Source: Heligmosomoides polygyrus polygyrus (lineage: Eukaryota; Nematoda; Chromadorea; Rhabditida; Heligmosomidae). Taken from it: a DNA stretch of 64,000 nt. The stretch covers positions 42,825,631 to 42,889,630 of the forward strand of contig OX377206.1 of assembly GCA_947396885.1 (NCBI GenBank), in the 5' to 3' direction. The position numbers and the translations under genes were made by a program. Of this stretch, positions 53,660-64,000 are shown piece by piece (within the stretch, counting starts at the first letter, position 1; each line of letters begins with the position of its first letter). The notes under the pieces are model-generated. The model searched no databases. It was not told where the DNA came from and worked only from the letters and a program-made list of their open reading frames with translations.

Positions 53660-54270
53660 TCAATCTGTAGTAGGCGTTCTTTTTGCGCGTTCGACTTCGA
53701 CGCTGGGTAAACAAGCATCCCTAGCTCCCTACGCTGGGTAAGCACGCATCCCTAGTAAGGAAGCATCCCTAGCTCGATTTAGGCTACGTTCCTAGCGTAG
53801 AAGTTGCGGACAATCACTTCAAACTGGTTGCTCTACTAACCTAGCGTTCTTCACTCCCTAGAAGTACAGAAGGCAATATTTGAGAAACTTATTATGTTCC
53901 AACCTTGCTCTACTTTTCTTAAGGTCAGGTGAGTAGTCTTGCGGTATGAAGCCATCCAGCCTCCCCCCCCCCCCCCCCCTACATCATCACTACGCTCAAC
54001 ATCGGCATCTCCAGACGGTTCAGTAATGACGATACTTGTGCTGATCAGTGTCTTCGTCTCCTATGTCCTCCGACAACCCTCCTGATGCCTCAGAATCACG
54101 GTCCTCCACTTCACTCTAGCCCAAAAGTGACTGCAGGCACCGTCACTCCCCATCCTTGAGCAGGCGACCTTAGGCAACAGTTGACATTCTCGATAGGTGC
54201 TGAGCCTCTGGCGCTTTTCGTCACATCACGAAAAAATCCCTTTTTGTAAGAACGGCGACTACCGCTTATA
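53660..54270. other. short tandem repeat, poly-C tract, no gene
   Basis: 53700-53780 repeats ACGCTGGGTAARCA-CGCATCCCTAG two to three times. 53962-53979 is a run of about 18 C. Nothing coding was seen. Confidence 0.5.
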
Positions 54271-54302
54271 TTAGGTTGGCGCAAAAGAAATGCAGGTCTT
54301 TT
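54271..54302 (+). mobile_element. solo mariner inverted repeat
   Basis: TTAGGTTGGCGCAAAAGAAA preceded by TA (54269-54270) matches the end of mariners of the TTAGGTTGGYGCAAAAGTAA type. No matching right end or transposase sits within 2 kb. Probably a deletion remnant of a third mariner lineage. Confidence 0.55.
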
Positions 54303-54454
54303 GTTTTATTGATCTCAATACTATTCTAAAAATGCACTAAGAACTTTCTATGAGGTGTTATACATTGTTGGAAAGGTTATTGTATCCGCTTTCTAAGCAT
54401 ATAAATGGAATTCGATTCAAGTCGCTTATCCTACTATATATAGAAGAGTAAGCG

Positions 54455-54885
54455 GATGTGTCTGTCCATCCGTCCATCTGTCTGTCCGTCAGTTCATCCG
54501 TCCTTCCGTCGGTCCATCTGGCCTTCCATTGACGTCGACTACCAGGTGTCCGGGTTCAGATGAGGCGCCACCCACATCGTGTCGCTAGCGTCAGAAGACG
54601 TGTGGAAGATGTCGCACAAAGGTCTGCCGGTTTAGAAGACATCTCACCGACGTTGAACAGATGTCCGGCTTCAAAAGACGTGTCACCGATGTCGCGCAAT
54701 GGGTGCGTGTGTTCAGAAAAGGTGTCATCGATGTCACGCAAAGGACGTTCGGGTTGGGAAGACGTGTCACCGACGTCGTTCGACAGCCGTCTGGGTTCAG
54801 AAGACGTGTCATCCGTGTCGCGCAGTGGGTGTCTGGGTTCAGAGGAGGTGTCACCAATCTTGCGCAAGGGGTGCTTGGGTTCCTA
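54455..54885. repeat. CCGTCCATC microsatellite followed by a 42-bp minisatellite (about 8 units)
   Basis: 54455-54535: TCTGTCCATCCGTCCATC-type microsatellite. 54544-54885: units of about 42 bp built on GGGTTCAGAAGACGTGTCAC followed by CGATGTCGCGCA and a variable end. Because 42 is divisible by three, several frames on both strands are open with 14-residue periodic products (for example GCLGSEEVSPILRK). No start context or splice signal supports expression. Confidence 0.85.
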
Positions 54886-55399
54886 GTCGAAATACTTACG
54901 TGTTTTGCCCAGATAAGGGCAGTTCCAAGTTTGCTATTCAATTTGCAATAGCGATTATTGCGGACTGAAGAAAACTGTCGTTTCTGCACCGCTCACATTC
55001 TTGTGAATCTTTATGTCATCAGCAAACAATCTTATTGTGCCACCAAATTCAGTGACCAAGGGAAGCGAATTCGAACTTTTACCTGCCAGCGGTCGCTTAG
55101 GAGATCCATCTAGTAAATTGGGTCTACATCCCTTGCAATCAGCGTTTCAAGCTTTTTCAAATGGCATAGGCCCTGTCGGACGTTCCATGGGAAGCTGAAG
55201 CATTTCCCAGTTAGTGATTCCCCTTTTACTGGTCTCCCTTCCTTTTCCAAATTGCCAAGCACGTTGGACGGCGCCTGCGGTACTCCTTCTGAATCCCTAC
55301 GCACGGTGGACGACGTCTTCGGCACGTCAGCTGAATTCTGACCGGCTTTGGACGACGTCTTGGTTAAAGGAAAAATCTCACCGTCCCCATTATGTAAGC
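54886..55399. other. no recognised feature
   Basis: Mixed sequence; CTTTATGTCATCAGCAAACA near 55010 is reminiscent of the antisense of a CR1-like RT (an ADDIK box at 55013 read on the minus strand), suggesting a short RT scrap. Nothing else was recognised. Confidence 0.35.
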
Positions 55400-55875
55400 A
55401 GTTTATTTGAGTATTCGATTATTCGGAAATTCGAAAAACCGAAAAAATGGTGTTATTCGATTATTCGTTCATTCGAATTTTCGAAAAATGGGTTATTCGA
55501 TTATTTCGAAATTTGAATAACTGAGAAAATGGGGTTATTCGATTATTCGTTCAGTCGAAAAATTTTGGAAAAGCACAAATATAGTAAACGACGTCGGATA
55601 GGATAACAGCGGCTGCTGTGAGGTTCTGCTTATCAAACAAAATCAATCGGTGCTATCGATTCTTGCCTGGTGTTATCGGTTTTCGTATGGATTTGAACGA
55701 TGGAGATAGGAGTCGGGCGAATACGGTGACCGACGGATGGATTTCGAAGCAAGTGGAAAGTTTTGATCGAGAGACAGATATCGACCGTTGTTATCGATTT
55801 TTTCTGCTCGTATCGAGTCTTATCGATTTTCTCCCGGATTCCAACGATCGGGTAAGAGTCACGCGAATATTATGA
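55400..55875. repeat. ATTCG-type repeat and ATCGAT-type repeat
   Basis: 55405-55570 contains repeated TTATTCGATTATTCG with TTCGAAAA, the third site of this family. 55640-55875 has GTGCTATCGATT, TGTTATCGATTTTTT and CTTATCGATTTTCTC units, diverged relatives of the 107-bp array. Confidence 0.6.
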
Positions 55876-55894
55876 ACGAAGGTTGGGCTTCAAC

Positions 55895-56920
55895 TCAAGC
55901 GGACAGCACCGGTGCTATTAGGGGAAGCGGGAGTCCTGTTCTCAAATGAGAAGGATTCTCAGCGAGCATGTGAAATGGATCGGAACCAGTGGATAATATC
56001 GGCTTTTTCTTGGCGTTGAAGCTTGAGGATGGGTATCGAAGGTAACCTGTAGTCTGTCTACTGTTAAGATGAAACGGAGGATCGTGTAGTAGTGCGTGAA
56101 GAGGGTTGTTGAACAATATGATCGGCGGAGGTGCTGAGCAGCACAAAACATTGACGTTGAAGAACTGTATTGTTTTAGCTGAACTGTTCGCTGGCGTCAT
56201 GTTCACAAGCTTTTGAACAGTTTGATCACGGTTTGCAGCACTGTCGTTGTAGTTGTCCCACAACGTCTTGACTATCCAGTCGTAGTTTTCTGGCACATGT
56301 CGAATTCCTTTAATGGAATTTTGCGCCTTGCATTTTAGGCTTTCCTTGAACAGTAGTATTTTTTCCATTACGTCCAACTCAAAGCTTTTGTAGACAAGAG
56401 ATTCGTAAGCTGCCCAATGCTCAGGAAATTCCTCAGCGTTACCGTAAAACGACGGGAGAGACGCCAGAGTTTTATCGACCTGGGGGGTCTTACTGATGCT
56501 TTAAACTTCCATTAGCATGAGGAATATCAGTATAGGCGGGTATGCCTGCTGCAGCAGTGCCAGAGTTGCTTTGAGCGCATCTGTCCTTGCGATCGTTTCT
56601 TTCAGAATTTTCCAAACTTTTAGCTTCGATCCGCTGGGCTCTGTGCGCAACGTAGCACAATTTGACATCCATTCTGTCGCGCACGCACTTGGCTTCATCA
56701 AGACGCGTAGTGAGCTTAAACCTAAGCTCATCAGGTTCTGCTACGGCAATGTGTAGTTTCGACTTATTTTCAATCGACTAAATTTCATACATTGATGTCC
56801 TTTCCTTTCGTTCTGCTTTTACAGCTATTGCACTCTTCTCTAACTTCTTTGTACAAGTTTTGGAGCTTTTCTTGCCCCTCTCTGATCTGCTTAGCAGCGC
56901 TTTGTAAGAGGGCTATGATT
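55895..56920 (-). pseudogene. second BEL/Pao gag fragment
   Basis: Minus strand. 56500-56160 encodes a typical DUF1759 block: LASLPSFYGNAEEFPEHWAA, then VMEKILLFKESLKCKAQNSI, IRHVPENYDWIV and VQKLVNMTPANSSA. Upstream (56730-56500; 56920-56800) charged helical stretches (KVWKILKETIARTDALK and AAKQIREGQEKLQNLYKE) in shifted frames fit the coiled-coil N-terminus of Pao gag. The end after 56160 does not continue into zinc knuckles or pol. It belongs to a different BEL/Pao lineage than 9.1-14.8 kb. Frame changes make it non-coding. Confidence 0.7.
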
Positions 56921-57509
56921 AACCTACATTTTCGTAGGCCTCTCCATCTATGGTAGGGAAATCTACCACAACGGTATAATCGCTGTGCCGATGAACCAGA
57001 TTTTCGAGCGTCGTCGCGCTCAATGCAATAGGCGTCTTATGAAAAAACAACAACAAATGAAGCTCTATTTTGTTTTCAAAAAAGGTTTTCGTTTTTGCTT
57101 TTTTCAAGAAACGAAGTGAGGATTTTAATGTAATGTATACGGAGGTCCTTTTAGTCTCTTAAACAGAGGCTGCGGTCGCAATTAGACCGACTCAAGGTGT
57201 GAACCGAGCGTAATTTTCTTGATTAGAGAATGCGATCAATGTTGTGAACGATTCCCTTTAGTCTAGGGAATACGATCTGCAGTACATCGACTCGCAGCTG
57301 AGACGATGTACGCGAGAGACTTACAGTATGGCTTATTAGGCCGTTGCACCAAAATGTGCGGTTCAGTGGAATTATGGAGGTACGTACATTAACAGGGAGA
57401 AGATTAACGTGTTTATTCCTTAGTTACCAGAAAAATAGTGGCTAAGCCTGGATTGGGAATAGGCCCCGCCCGCGCCATCGTCGTCGTCGGCGATATATAC
57501 CATTTTCAC
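56921..57509. other. no recognised feature
   Basis: Minus-strand frame 57107-56919 is open but without family resemblance, though it may be an upstream remnant of the gag element. 57477-57490 has CGTCGTCGTCGG. Confidence 0.3.
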
Positions 57510-57690
57510 GGCGAATTGGACACTTCTCAATTCAAGTTCGGCACTTTTCAAATCACATTGGGCACCCTTTTAAGCTGACTTTAAGGGTGTTGAAATCAAA
57601 TCGAAATATTACAAACTGAGATTAGCTTCTACATTAAACTAGAGACTCTCCTAGAAGGTTAGAATTGGGTTTGGGCGTCCGGTTCTCGTG
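57510..57690. repeat. half of foldback element A
   Basis: GAATTGGACACTTCTCAATTC and onward, then CTTCTACATTAAACTAGAGA, match 240-400. Only one arm is present; it joins element G sequence at about 57690. Confidence 0.65.
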
Positions 57691-58765
57691 CGTTGCGACG
57701 TTTTTGCATTTCATTTGATCGGTTTAGATTTGAGGAAAGTTTCCTGCACATTTCCTTTTTTTTGCTATGGAAAGTAACCTTATTGCAGCTTGCTTGTTGG
57801 TTAGTGCTTTTTAGCCACAAGGCAGTGAGAAAGATATTCAGCAAAGTGACGTATTAACGAAGTGATACACTGGCATAAAGTTCCTGAAACTGTATCCGGA
57901 CTATACCTTCCGGTGCCAGCGGCGGTTATTCATATGTATGAATCATTGTACATGACCACCCCTTTTGATCTTCAAAAAGGGACAACACCCTGAAGGTGAG
58001 AATCGACGTTACCGGTAGCTGAAGGAGGACGGATCTGTTTTAGTGACATTGATGGTCATGTTGTTGCTTTAACAGCTCTTGTGCCGTTTTCTCATTCAAA
58101 AGCTGGTGGCTTATGCGTGGCTCAAAGCTGCTCATACAATTTCGCATCCTGTTTTCTTTGAAAGCCCGAGCATAATGGTTTTTCCCGAAGTCGTATTCTC
58201 GAAGTTCATATAACGAAACAAGCTGCGAAGGACCTGTTGCTTTAACACTTTGGGCATGTATTAGTGGTGTTGAGCGTTTATACTACCTGTGTATCACTGG
58301 TGTTGCAGGTTCATACCTCACGATGTTGAATATCTTTCTCATTGCCTTGTGCTTAAAAATTTGGTTAGTAACGAGCACGTCGTACAGGGTTGCTTTCCAC
58401 AGTATACAGCTGGGAAATGTGCAGAAAACACCTGAAAATTGTGTAGGCGCAAGGGCCCTCAAATCTCAACCGATCAGTTGAAACGCAAACATCCGAGCTT
58501 CCTCTTATGAAGCAACGTCACTGCCCAATGTACTCCGAACCCCTTGCAGGCACTGGCTTCGCGAGCGTACATGTGAACTCGCGAGAGATCGTGTCGTCAC
58601 TTCGTCGCTTTCACGATTCCGTTGTGAACTTTTAGGCCTCTAAACGTTTGGTTTAACGACTGGCAAAAAGGAAAAGAACTTCTATACTAACTGAAGGATG
58701 AAGGTTCTTCCCATATGATTCGCTTTCCCCGCTCAGACACGCTTCAGACCTTTCCTTTGTGAGTC
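57690..58765. mobile_element. element G, copy truncated in its left arm
   Basis: 57690-57840 follows the inner left arm (TTCTCGTGCGTTGCG, CTATGGAAAGTAACCTT). 58330-58765 is the right arm (TTTCCACAGTATACAGCTGG, CTCAAATCTCAACCGATCAG) ending CAGACCTTTCCTTTG. The interior (57850-58330) has no recognisable coding. It matches 31110-33908 in layout. Confidence 0.62.
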
Positions 58766-58933
58766 CCCATGCACCTTTGACGACATCTGTGACACATCTT
58801 CTGAATCCCCTCGCTCGGCGCATGATTCCATCAACTCCCTGATGCGTTGCTCGCTTGACTTATCATAAAGGCGAACATAGGAGTTTTGTTGTGCGTAACG
58901 CCTAACAAGGCCAAGTCTAGTACTTCCGTTCTT

Positions 58934-59353
58934 TTAAGCGATGGCTATCTGTATATCTATGGCATCTGCGGTTGAGCCTCTGCATACTCTGGAAATCCAA
59001 ACCTTCAATCCATGGATTAATGTTATCGTTTCTACTGTTTCGCTATCAGAATATTGTTCCAGATGTTCGGGCACAATGAAGATGTCTGGGTCGAAGCCGT
59101 CACTGAAGACATTCCTCAAGAATATAACAAGCGGGAATCGAAAGAACAACGTGGAGTCGTAGTCATCCGCGCCTTCCTTGTTATGTTTGTATATAATTTT
59201 GCTACAGTTGAAGATACTCCAATTAAATCGTATTGTTATGGCTTCTTTCATCGATCCCATGTGTCTGTGACGTGTTTGAAAATGGGTCATCCGTTGTAAA
59301 GGTGTTGAATAACCAAATGATAAGGCATATAATAAAGTAGGTAGTGCTCCCAA
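58934..59353 (-). CDS. open frame of 139 codons, unknown
   Basis: The protein is of ordinary composition (no obvious repeat), with a C-terminal TITLIHGLKVWISRVC stretch. I recognise no domain, see no splice-site framing and cannot exclude chance or a transposon remnant; a shorter overlapping frame exists on the other strand. Listed because it is the longest unexplained non-repeat ORF in the last 20 kb. Confidence 0.2.
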   Translation of the reverse strand: MGALPTLLYALSFGYSTPLQRMTHFQTRHRHMGSMKEAITIRFNWSIFNCSKIIYKHNKEGADDYDSTLFFRFPLVIFLRNVFSDGFDPDIFIVPEHLEQYSDSETVETITLIHGLKVWISRVCRGSTADAIDIQIAIA

Positions 59354-59790
59354 GCTAGCCCACGTAAGGTTTGAAGTGTTAATTGGTTAACTATCGCTGT
59401 AGGCACCTTTTGCGAAGCAGGGCGAACATCTCAGTATCTCATGGTCAGTTATCGATTAGTATTTGAAGTATCTGAAGGCGATACGTCAGCTTCAGACTTC
59501 TCTGTATTGCTGATTATTGTTTCGGTGCTTCGGCGACTGGTTCTACACCTGCGTTGGATCCCTCATCGCTGGCAAGGTTGAGCATGTCGTCATGGGGCGG
59601 CTGGTTTCATTACTCTCCTCGGAATTAGCTTCGCCTGTTCGTTAACAACTGGATGATGGTGAACGTCGTCAAGTTCGCGCTGTTCCTCGATACTACATTG
59701 GTGTCACCGCATCAGAAGAGCGGACCCGCTGTCAAGCAGGACAGACGCATACGAAAACGATTATGATGATGGAATACTTGGTTGGCCTTG
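59354..59790 (+). mobile_element. RTE-type 3' end remnant
   Basis: 59711-59790 (CATCAGAAGAGCGGACCC, AGGACAGACGCATA, then GATTATGATGATGG) matches the 3' end of the RTE at 26400-26460, here on the + strand, with the short ATG-repeat tail usual for RTE elements. Upstream 59354-59710 shows no clear RT. Confidence 0.55.
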
Positions 59791-62331
59791 ATGGAAATCC
59801 GAACCAAGAAGCTGGAATCGAGTGCACGTGACAGCCGGCATCTCCTTCTAATGCGCTGACACGCACCCTTTGTATTTTTTTCGGTACATCTACGTAGAAA
59901 GAGAGCGTAGTTCTAAGTGCATATAAAGTATGTAAATTGTCTTCTAAAGTTTGAAAGGTTTAACCAACTTCTCGTGACAACCGAAAATCCGGATCTTCGA
60001 ATCATGCGCTTTAAGGTCCAAGCGCTACTTCAGAATTAATGCGAAATTTTGTTACGTTGGTAAGAGATAGCCTAAAAATTTGGTAGTGAGGCTCTAACAT
60101 GGAGCTCTAAACGAGAGATACAAAATTACAAAATGATGGACGGCCTCGCCCTGAATAGAGTACTGTCTAGACGAGCAGGTGAGAGCAATGAGTAAATAAA
60201 TGATACTCGCCCTATTTTGTTAGGCTTGAGGCATAGGAAATTACTCTGCTGAACCATAATAGCTAGCCTCCAAGGAACACCGCAAAACTTAAGGGTCGCT
60301 CTCATGGGAATAGCTTCGGTGTTTTGTGAAGGATGGCAGTCTGAAGATAGGTTAGGTATAGGTTAGAACAATCTGTTGCAAAGTTATCGCCCAAATTTGT
60401 CACACGAATTATCACCCAACTGAACGGAAACTTCAAATAACACCGTATTATCAGATAGATAAATAACCTTCATTCTATTTTTTTTATAAATTATTAAAAA
60501 AACTTATATTTCAAGCCAACCTAAGAAGGGATCACTACAGATTCTTGATAGACTGTAGCTCACCACCGTCATTTTACCTTCTCGATAGGGCACAGTACCA
60601 CTGGGGCTCCACCGGGCGCAAGGATCGGCTTGGCCATAGAGCGCTGGTTCGCAGCGATCTCAGAACTCAGCAGAGACGAAAGCGGCAAAATATCGAACCT
60701 CTCAGCTTTCTATAACCTCACATCGATCGAGAGCTCTCGTTGTGCTTAAAAACGGCAGCGCAACCGTGTTCCAAATGAAACTAGAGCTACCAAGTAGCCG
60801 CTGAAAACAAGGGAAAATCGGGAATTTTGTCTAAATTAAAATGCTTGAAGTCAGTGAATAAGAAGGAAATGAACTTTTCTATCACAGTGCCTTAAAGCTG
60901 CCTACATAGAGACTGGATGGAAGCAAGCTTAGCTCCGTGGCTATTAACGTTAAAAAGCTATAGTTCGTTAAATGTACAGAAATCACTTGCTGGACAGAAA
61001 AAAAGGCACTGATTTCAAGCTATAAAACTTGGACATTTCTTGAAATTGTGAGGGTGCTTGTAATGGAAGTCGAAGAAAGCTCGCTACTTCTTGCACTACT
61101 CAGGTCAATTTTATACGAGAGAGACTGCTGGCTGACGGAATGGGGCCCAAAATACGAAGAAAACGTTTCCTGTACTTTCTACAGAACAGATCCAGTTTTA
61201 TATGTTTTTGTGGAGCTTGCTATCATTCTAACGGGCATAGCATGCAGAGGACAACTTAATGACAAAAATACATTTTTTAAAATTTCATACTATCCCCTAT
61301 CGGAGCGGTCGTAAAACAATTAACAACCGATCCAAGAGAAGCTCACTTTTTAACAAAATTAACTTTTACGCAATCCAGTGGATCTACGTTGAAGCGAGGA
61401 ATCGTTTGGTGTAAGTTTTGTTTTAGGAGGATCGCTATGAACGAAGTTATGCGATGGCGACCGTTTGTCGCAAAGCATCGATTGTACACGAATTAGGAGC
61501 AGTATTGTACTCTGACAGAACGGGAGTTATTGGGCCGTAGGTCCGTCCCTCATTGTTTGGTTCGTTGCTGGGCAGCGTGGGCTGCGGGACCGCCCCGATT
61601 ATGATTGCACAATGAGAGGTGGTCGAGGTGCTACACCGTCGCGAAATGACTTTCCCAAGCGGGAGGTGCTGCGGATGTTTTGCAGGAGCGTTGATTCCTC
61701 CCCTCGGCGCCCGCCGTTGGTTGGATACGCCCTAGGGTGCGCCCGAATGCGCACGATTTGGGGTGGGGTCTCCAGCGCTGGGGTATTGCGCGGATGAGCA
61801 GTCGCGACAGCTGTTCACGTAATTCCAGCTGATTGAGTCAAGGGGATCGGGGCTTGTCACACGCATAAGAGGGATGGTTCCTAAGGTAGAAGTAGGTGCA
61901 GTAGGGTTTTCGGGAGCACAGGTTACGACTCCAGTGTTGTTTTCATCGCAGTTTTCGTGGGTTGATAACTTTATGTGATTTGTCGGATAAGTTTCAAGAC
62001 AATGCTAGTAGGCTTTTGTTTCTAATATGTTGGCAATTGTAGCGGCAATTGTAATTTCATTGTCTTCTATTGCCAGCCTGTGTAAGCGCTCCGAGCTGAG
62101 AGTATTTTTGAGCGTTACAAAGCGCAATCACTGCCTAATTTCACCCGAAAGCGTTTGGCTGGAGTAGAACATGTGGTTTACTAACACGTAAATGAATGAA
62201 AGTTTTGAAATGTGCTGATTATAAGAAACGCACTGGTATGAATTTTTGTTTTTTCTACATTTTTTCGGCGAAATTACTCCTGTGTGAACACTTTAGGTTT
62301 AGATCTCTTTTAGTTTGACTCCTTAGTCTTA
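59791..62331. other. no gene recognised
   Basis: The 88-codon frame 61048-61314 (MEVEESSLLLALLRSILYER near its start) has an ordinary composition and a hydrophobic segment (VFVELAIILTGIA), but no family or splice context is apparent. The 61-codon frame at 61612 is likewise unsupported. 60506-60527 ends in CCAACCTAA without TA and is not called as a mariner end. Confidence 0.3.
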
Positions 62332-63439
62332 CAAGGGAAGCCCATGAAATTCCCCCAAAGATTCTCAACGAGACCTAAATGGTCTTGTAGGGCATCGGAC
62401 GAGGATCACAGAACTGTGCTTCGTTTTTGCTAAGGGCCACTGGGTGGTCCGGAAATGGCAAAAATAGTGTCACTTCAGAGCGGGTTGATAAGGCATAAGT
62501 GACACCTAGAATAGCCCTGTCAGGAACTATTTTAGCTGCTGACCACGAATCTGTCGTTCTTTTTCTAAATGACCACTTTGCTTGTACTACTTTTCATCAA
62601 AGTTGCGGTCGAAGGTTGGAAAATATGCCTGACAACATTGGAGAAGGAAGCGATCCCACTAACATGCGCAGCTTTAGTCACCCATATCTACCGTAACCTA
62701 CCGTAATCGACCGAAATTTTAAAAATGGATGTCATATCCGTGATTAGCACCCCAAATAACCCCCGTGGGCGATGTTTGGGCAAAACTTTTTCTTTCGTCC
62801 TCTCCTCGACCTATGGAGTTGTGAAAGGCGGCAGAGCCGGTTATTCTGCTTATACTGCTTTAGCTTGCACATATCCATCGTTTCACCGAAAACGATTGTT
62901 GGTGATCTGCATCCCAGATAACTCTGTAGATGAATTTGGGGCGAAAAATCTTTTTCGATCTCCAGAGTTGAGGGAGTGAGTGCAAGTACCATACTGGAAC
63001 CAAAATGTAGTCTTCTTTGCAAAAAGGCAAAGAGTCCACCTAGGGACGCTGAAACCCCACCTCCAGTATCGAACCCTCGAGCCCCTCCCGCAAGTCCGCC
63101 ACGCTACCCACTCGGCCATCCAGTCGCTGCCGCAAGCGGCGGCGATTGAATCACTTGAACGTACACTGCAGCTTCGTCTAGGAAACGTAAAAAATTACTG
63201 CAATCAAACTTTAATTTGAGCTCCAAACCTTTTGTAAGTTAAATTTAGAGCACGACAGGGCCATTCCTAGTGTCACGTTTGCCTTATAGGCCCGCCCTGA
63301 ACCATTTTTTTGCCATTTTTGGACCACCCAGTGGCCCGTAGCAAAAACGAAGCACAGTTCCGTGATCCTCGTCCGATGCTCTACAAGACCATATAGGTCA
63401 CGTTGAAAATCTTTGGGGGAATTTCATGGGCCTCCCTTG
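62332..63439. mobile_element. TIR element H, copy 2 (1.11 kb), TTA-flanked, inverted relative to copy 1
   Basis: Starts CAAGGGAAGCCCATGAAATT, ends with complement of CAAGGGAGGCCCATGAAATT. TTA stands at 62329-62331 and 63440-63442. Nearly identical to the reverse complement of 36088-37196, including the 84-codon frame (62725-62979) with few changes and the tRNA-like segment at 63063-63128 (minus), whose B box GGTTCGATACT is nearer consensus than in copy 1. The different target triplets (TAA and TTA) show two separate insertions, not one duplication. Confidence 0.9.
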
Positions 63440-63442
63440 TTA

Positions 63443-64000
63443 GACAGCTGCGTCTAATTGACTTGGTCGTTTTGACAAATGTGCATATATGTATAGGCAG
63501 AAATAAAACAAGTCCTAATCCCGCCATATTGGAATGCTCGTTATGTCTCATGTGGTGTCGCGTAGACCAAAGTAATTAATTATTAGTAAAAGAATGGAGT
63601 GTGTACTACAGAGTGCTTGATCTGATACGTTCACAAGAACGACATTCTTTCTTCCTGACGACATTTCGTCACGAACATTTATATGCCAATTGGAAAATTT
63701 TAAAGAGAGCAGAGTGAACACATGGGCGTCTGCAATTTTAAGGCACTATCGGTTCTACTATGAAGGGATCAAAACTGGGAACCTTTATTCTGTTCAATAG
63801 TTACACAGCATTGTAACAGTGGGTTGCCAGAACTGTTCTCCAGCACACAAAGTCAAAAGAACTGTGCTGACCAAGGGACTCTTGCTAGAATCATTGAAAC
63901 GGAGTGTATCAGATTTACTTTTCATTGGAAAGCACGTCCAAAAACACCAAGGTGCTGGCATAATTCTTTAAACCACAAGGACAGCGTGACGTTCAATCTT
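63443..64000. other. no recognised feature to the window end
   Basis: Unique-looking sequence with no long frame, tandem repeat or known element. If the WDR91 gene continues, this lies in its next intron. Confidence 0.35.

Noticed and set aside
60506..60527. CCAACCTAA as the right end of the mariner repeat at 54271
   Set aside because: The distance is over 6 kb, inner bases do not match the left repeat, and no TA follows.
61048..61314. A WDR91 exon or new gene
   Set aside because: No resemblance to WDR91 coiled-coil or WD40 sequence, no convincing acceptor and donor in the required phase; left as unexplained.

Overview
This is eukaryotic DNA and most likely comes from a nematode, probably of the strongylid/clade V type. 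That placement is an inference from three things: a conserved host gene with a candidate trans-splice acceptor 8 bases before its ATG, nematode-style RTE, CR1-like, BEL/Pao and mariner elements, and a very high load of short inverted-repeat elements. There is no bacterial gene organisation, no operon, no rRNA gene and no CRISPR array.

One host gene runs through the first 45 kb on the + strand. It is the 5' half of the WDR91 orthologue (C. elegans sorf-2), an endosomal regulator of PI3P and Rab7-dependent maturation. Four exons can be placed from homology and splice signals: 1855-1977, 18285-18395, 25236-25389 and 35316-35518. A fifth is likely at 45139-45203. All phases agree. The introns are 16.3, 6.8, 9.9 and 9.6 kb and consist almost entirely of transposable elements. 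The coiled-coil and WD40 part was not found and must lie beyond 64 kb or in exons I could not recognise.

Layout. 0.2-4 kb: foldback and TIR elements around exon 1. 4.3-8.1 kb: broken Penelope-like (PLE) pieces in opposite orientations and a CR1-like fragment. 9.1-14.8 kb: a nearly complete but frameshifted BEL/Pao retrotransposon on the minus strand. 15-18 kb: a long TIR element and a second PLE 3' piece. 19.8-21.9 kb: a mariner plus flank, duplicated at 30.7-32.8 kb. 23-25 kb: tandem repeats. 26.4-30.1 kb: an RTE retrotransposon (minus strand) interrupted at two points by four short elements. 31-34 kb: a foldback element carrying the second mariner, then a CR1-like fragment. 36-42 kb: a 1.1 kb TIR element and a CR1-like retrotransposon. 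45-52 kb: nested giant palindromes and a deleted mariner. 54-59 kb: minisatellite, BEL gag fragment and foldback remnants. 62.3-63.4 kb: a second, inverted copy of the 1.1 kb TIR element.

The clearest unifying pattern is a group of non-autonomous elements with 3-bp target duplications, mostly TWA (TAA or TTA). They sometimes sit side by side sharing one TWA, and two families contain tRNA-like segments. Removing two pairs of them restores RTE coding continuity, so those boundaries are firm. No transposase for them is visible in the window. Functional claims are family knowledge; dates, mechanisms and superfamily names for the short elements are inference.
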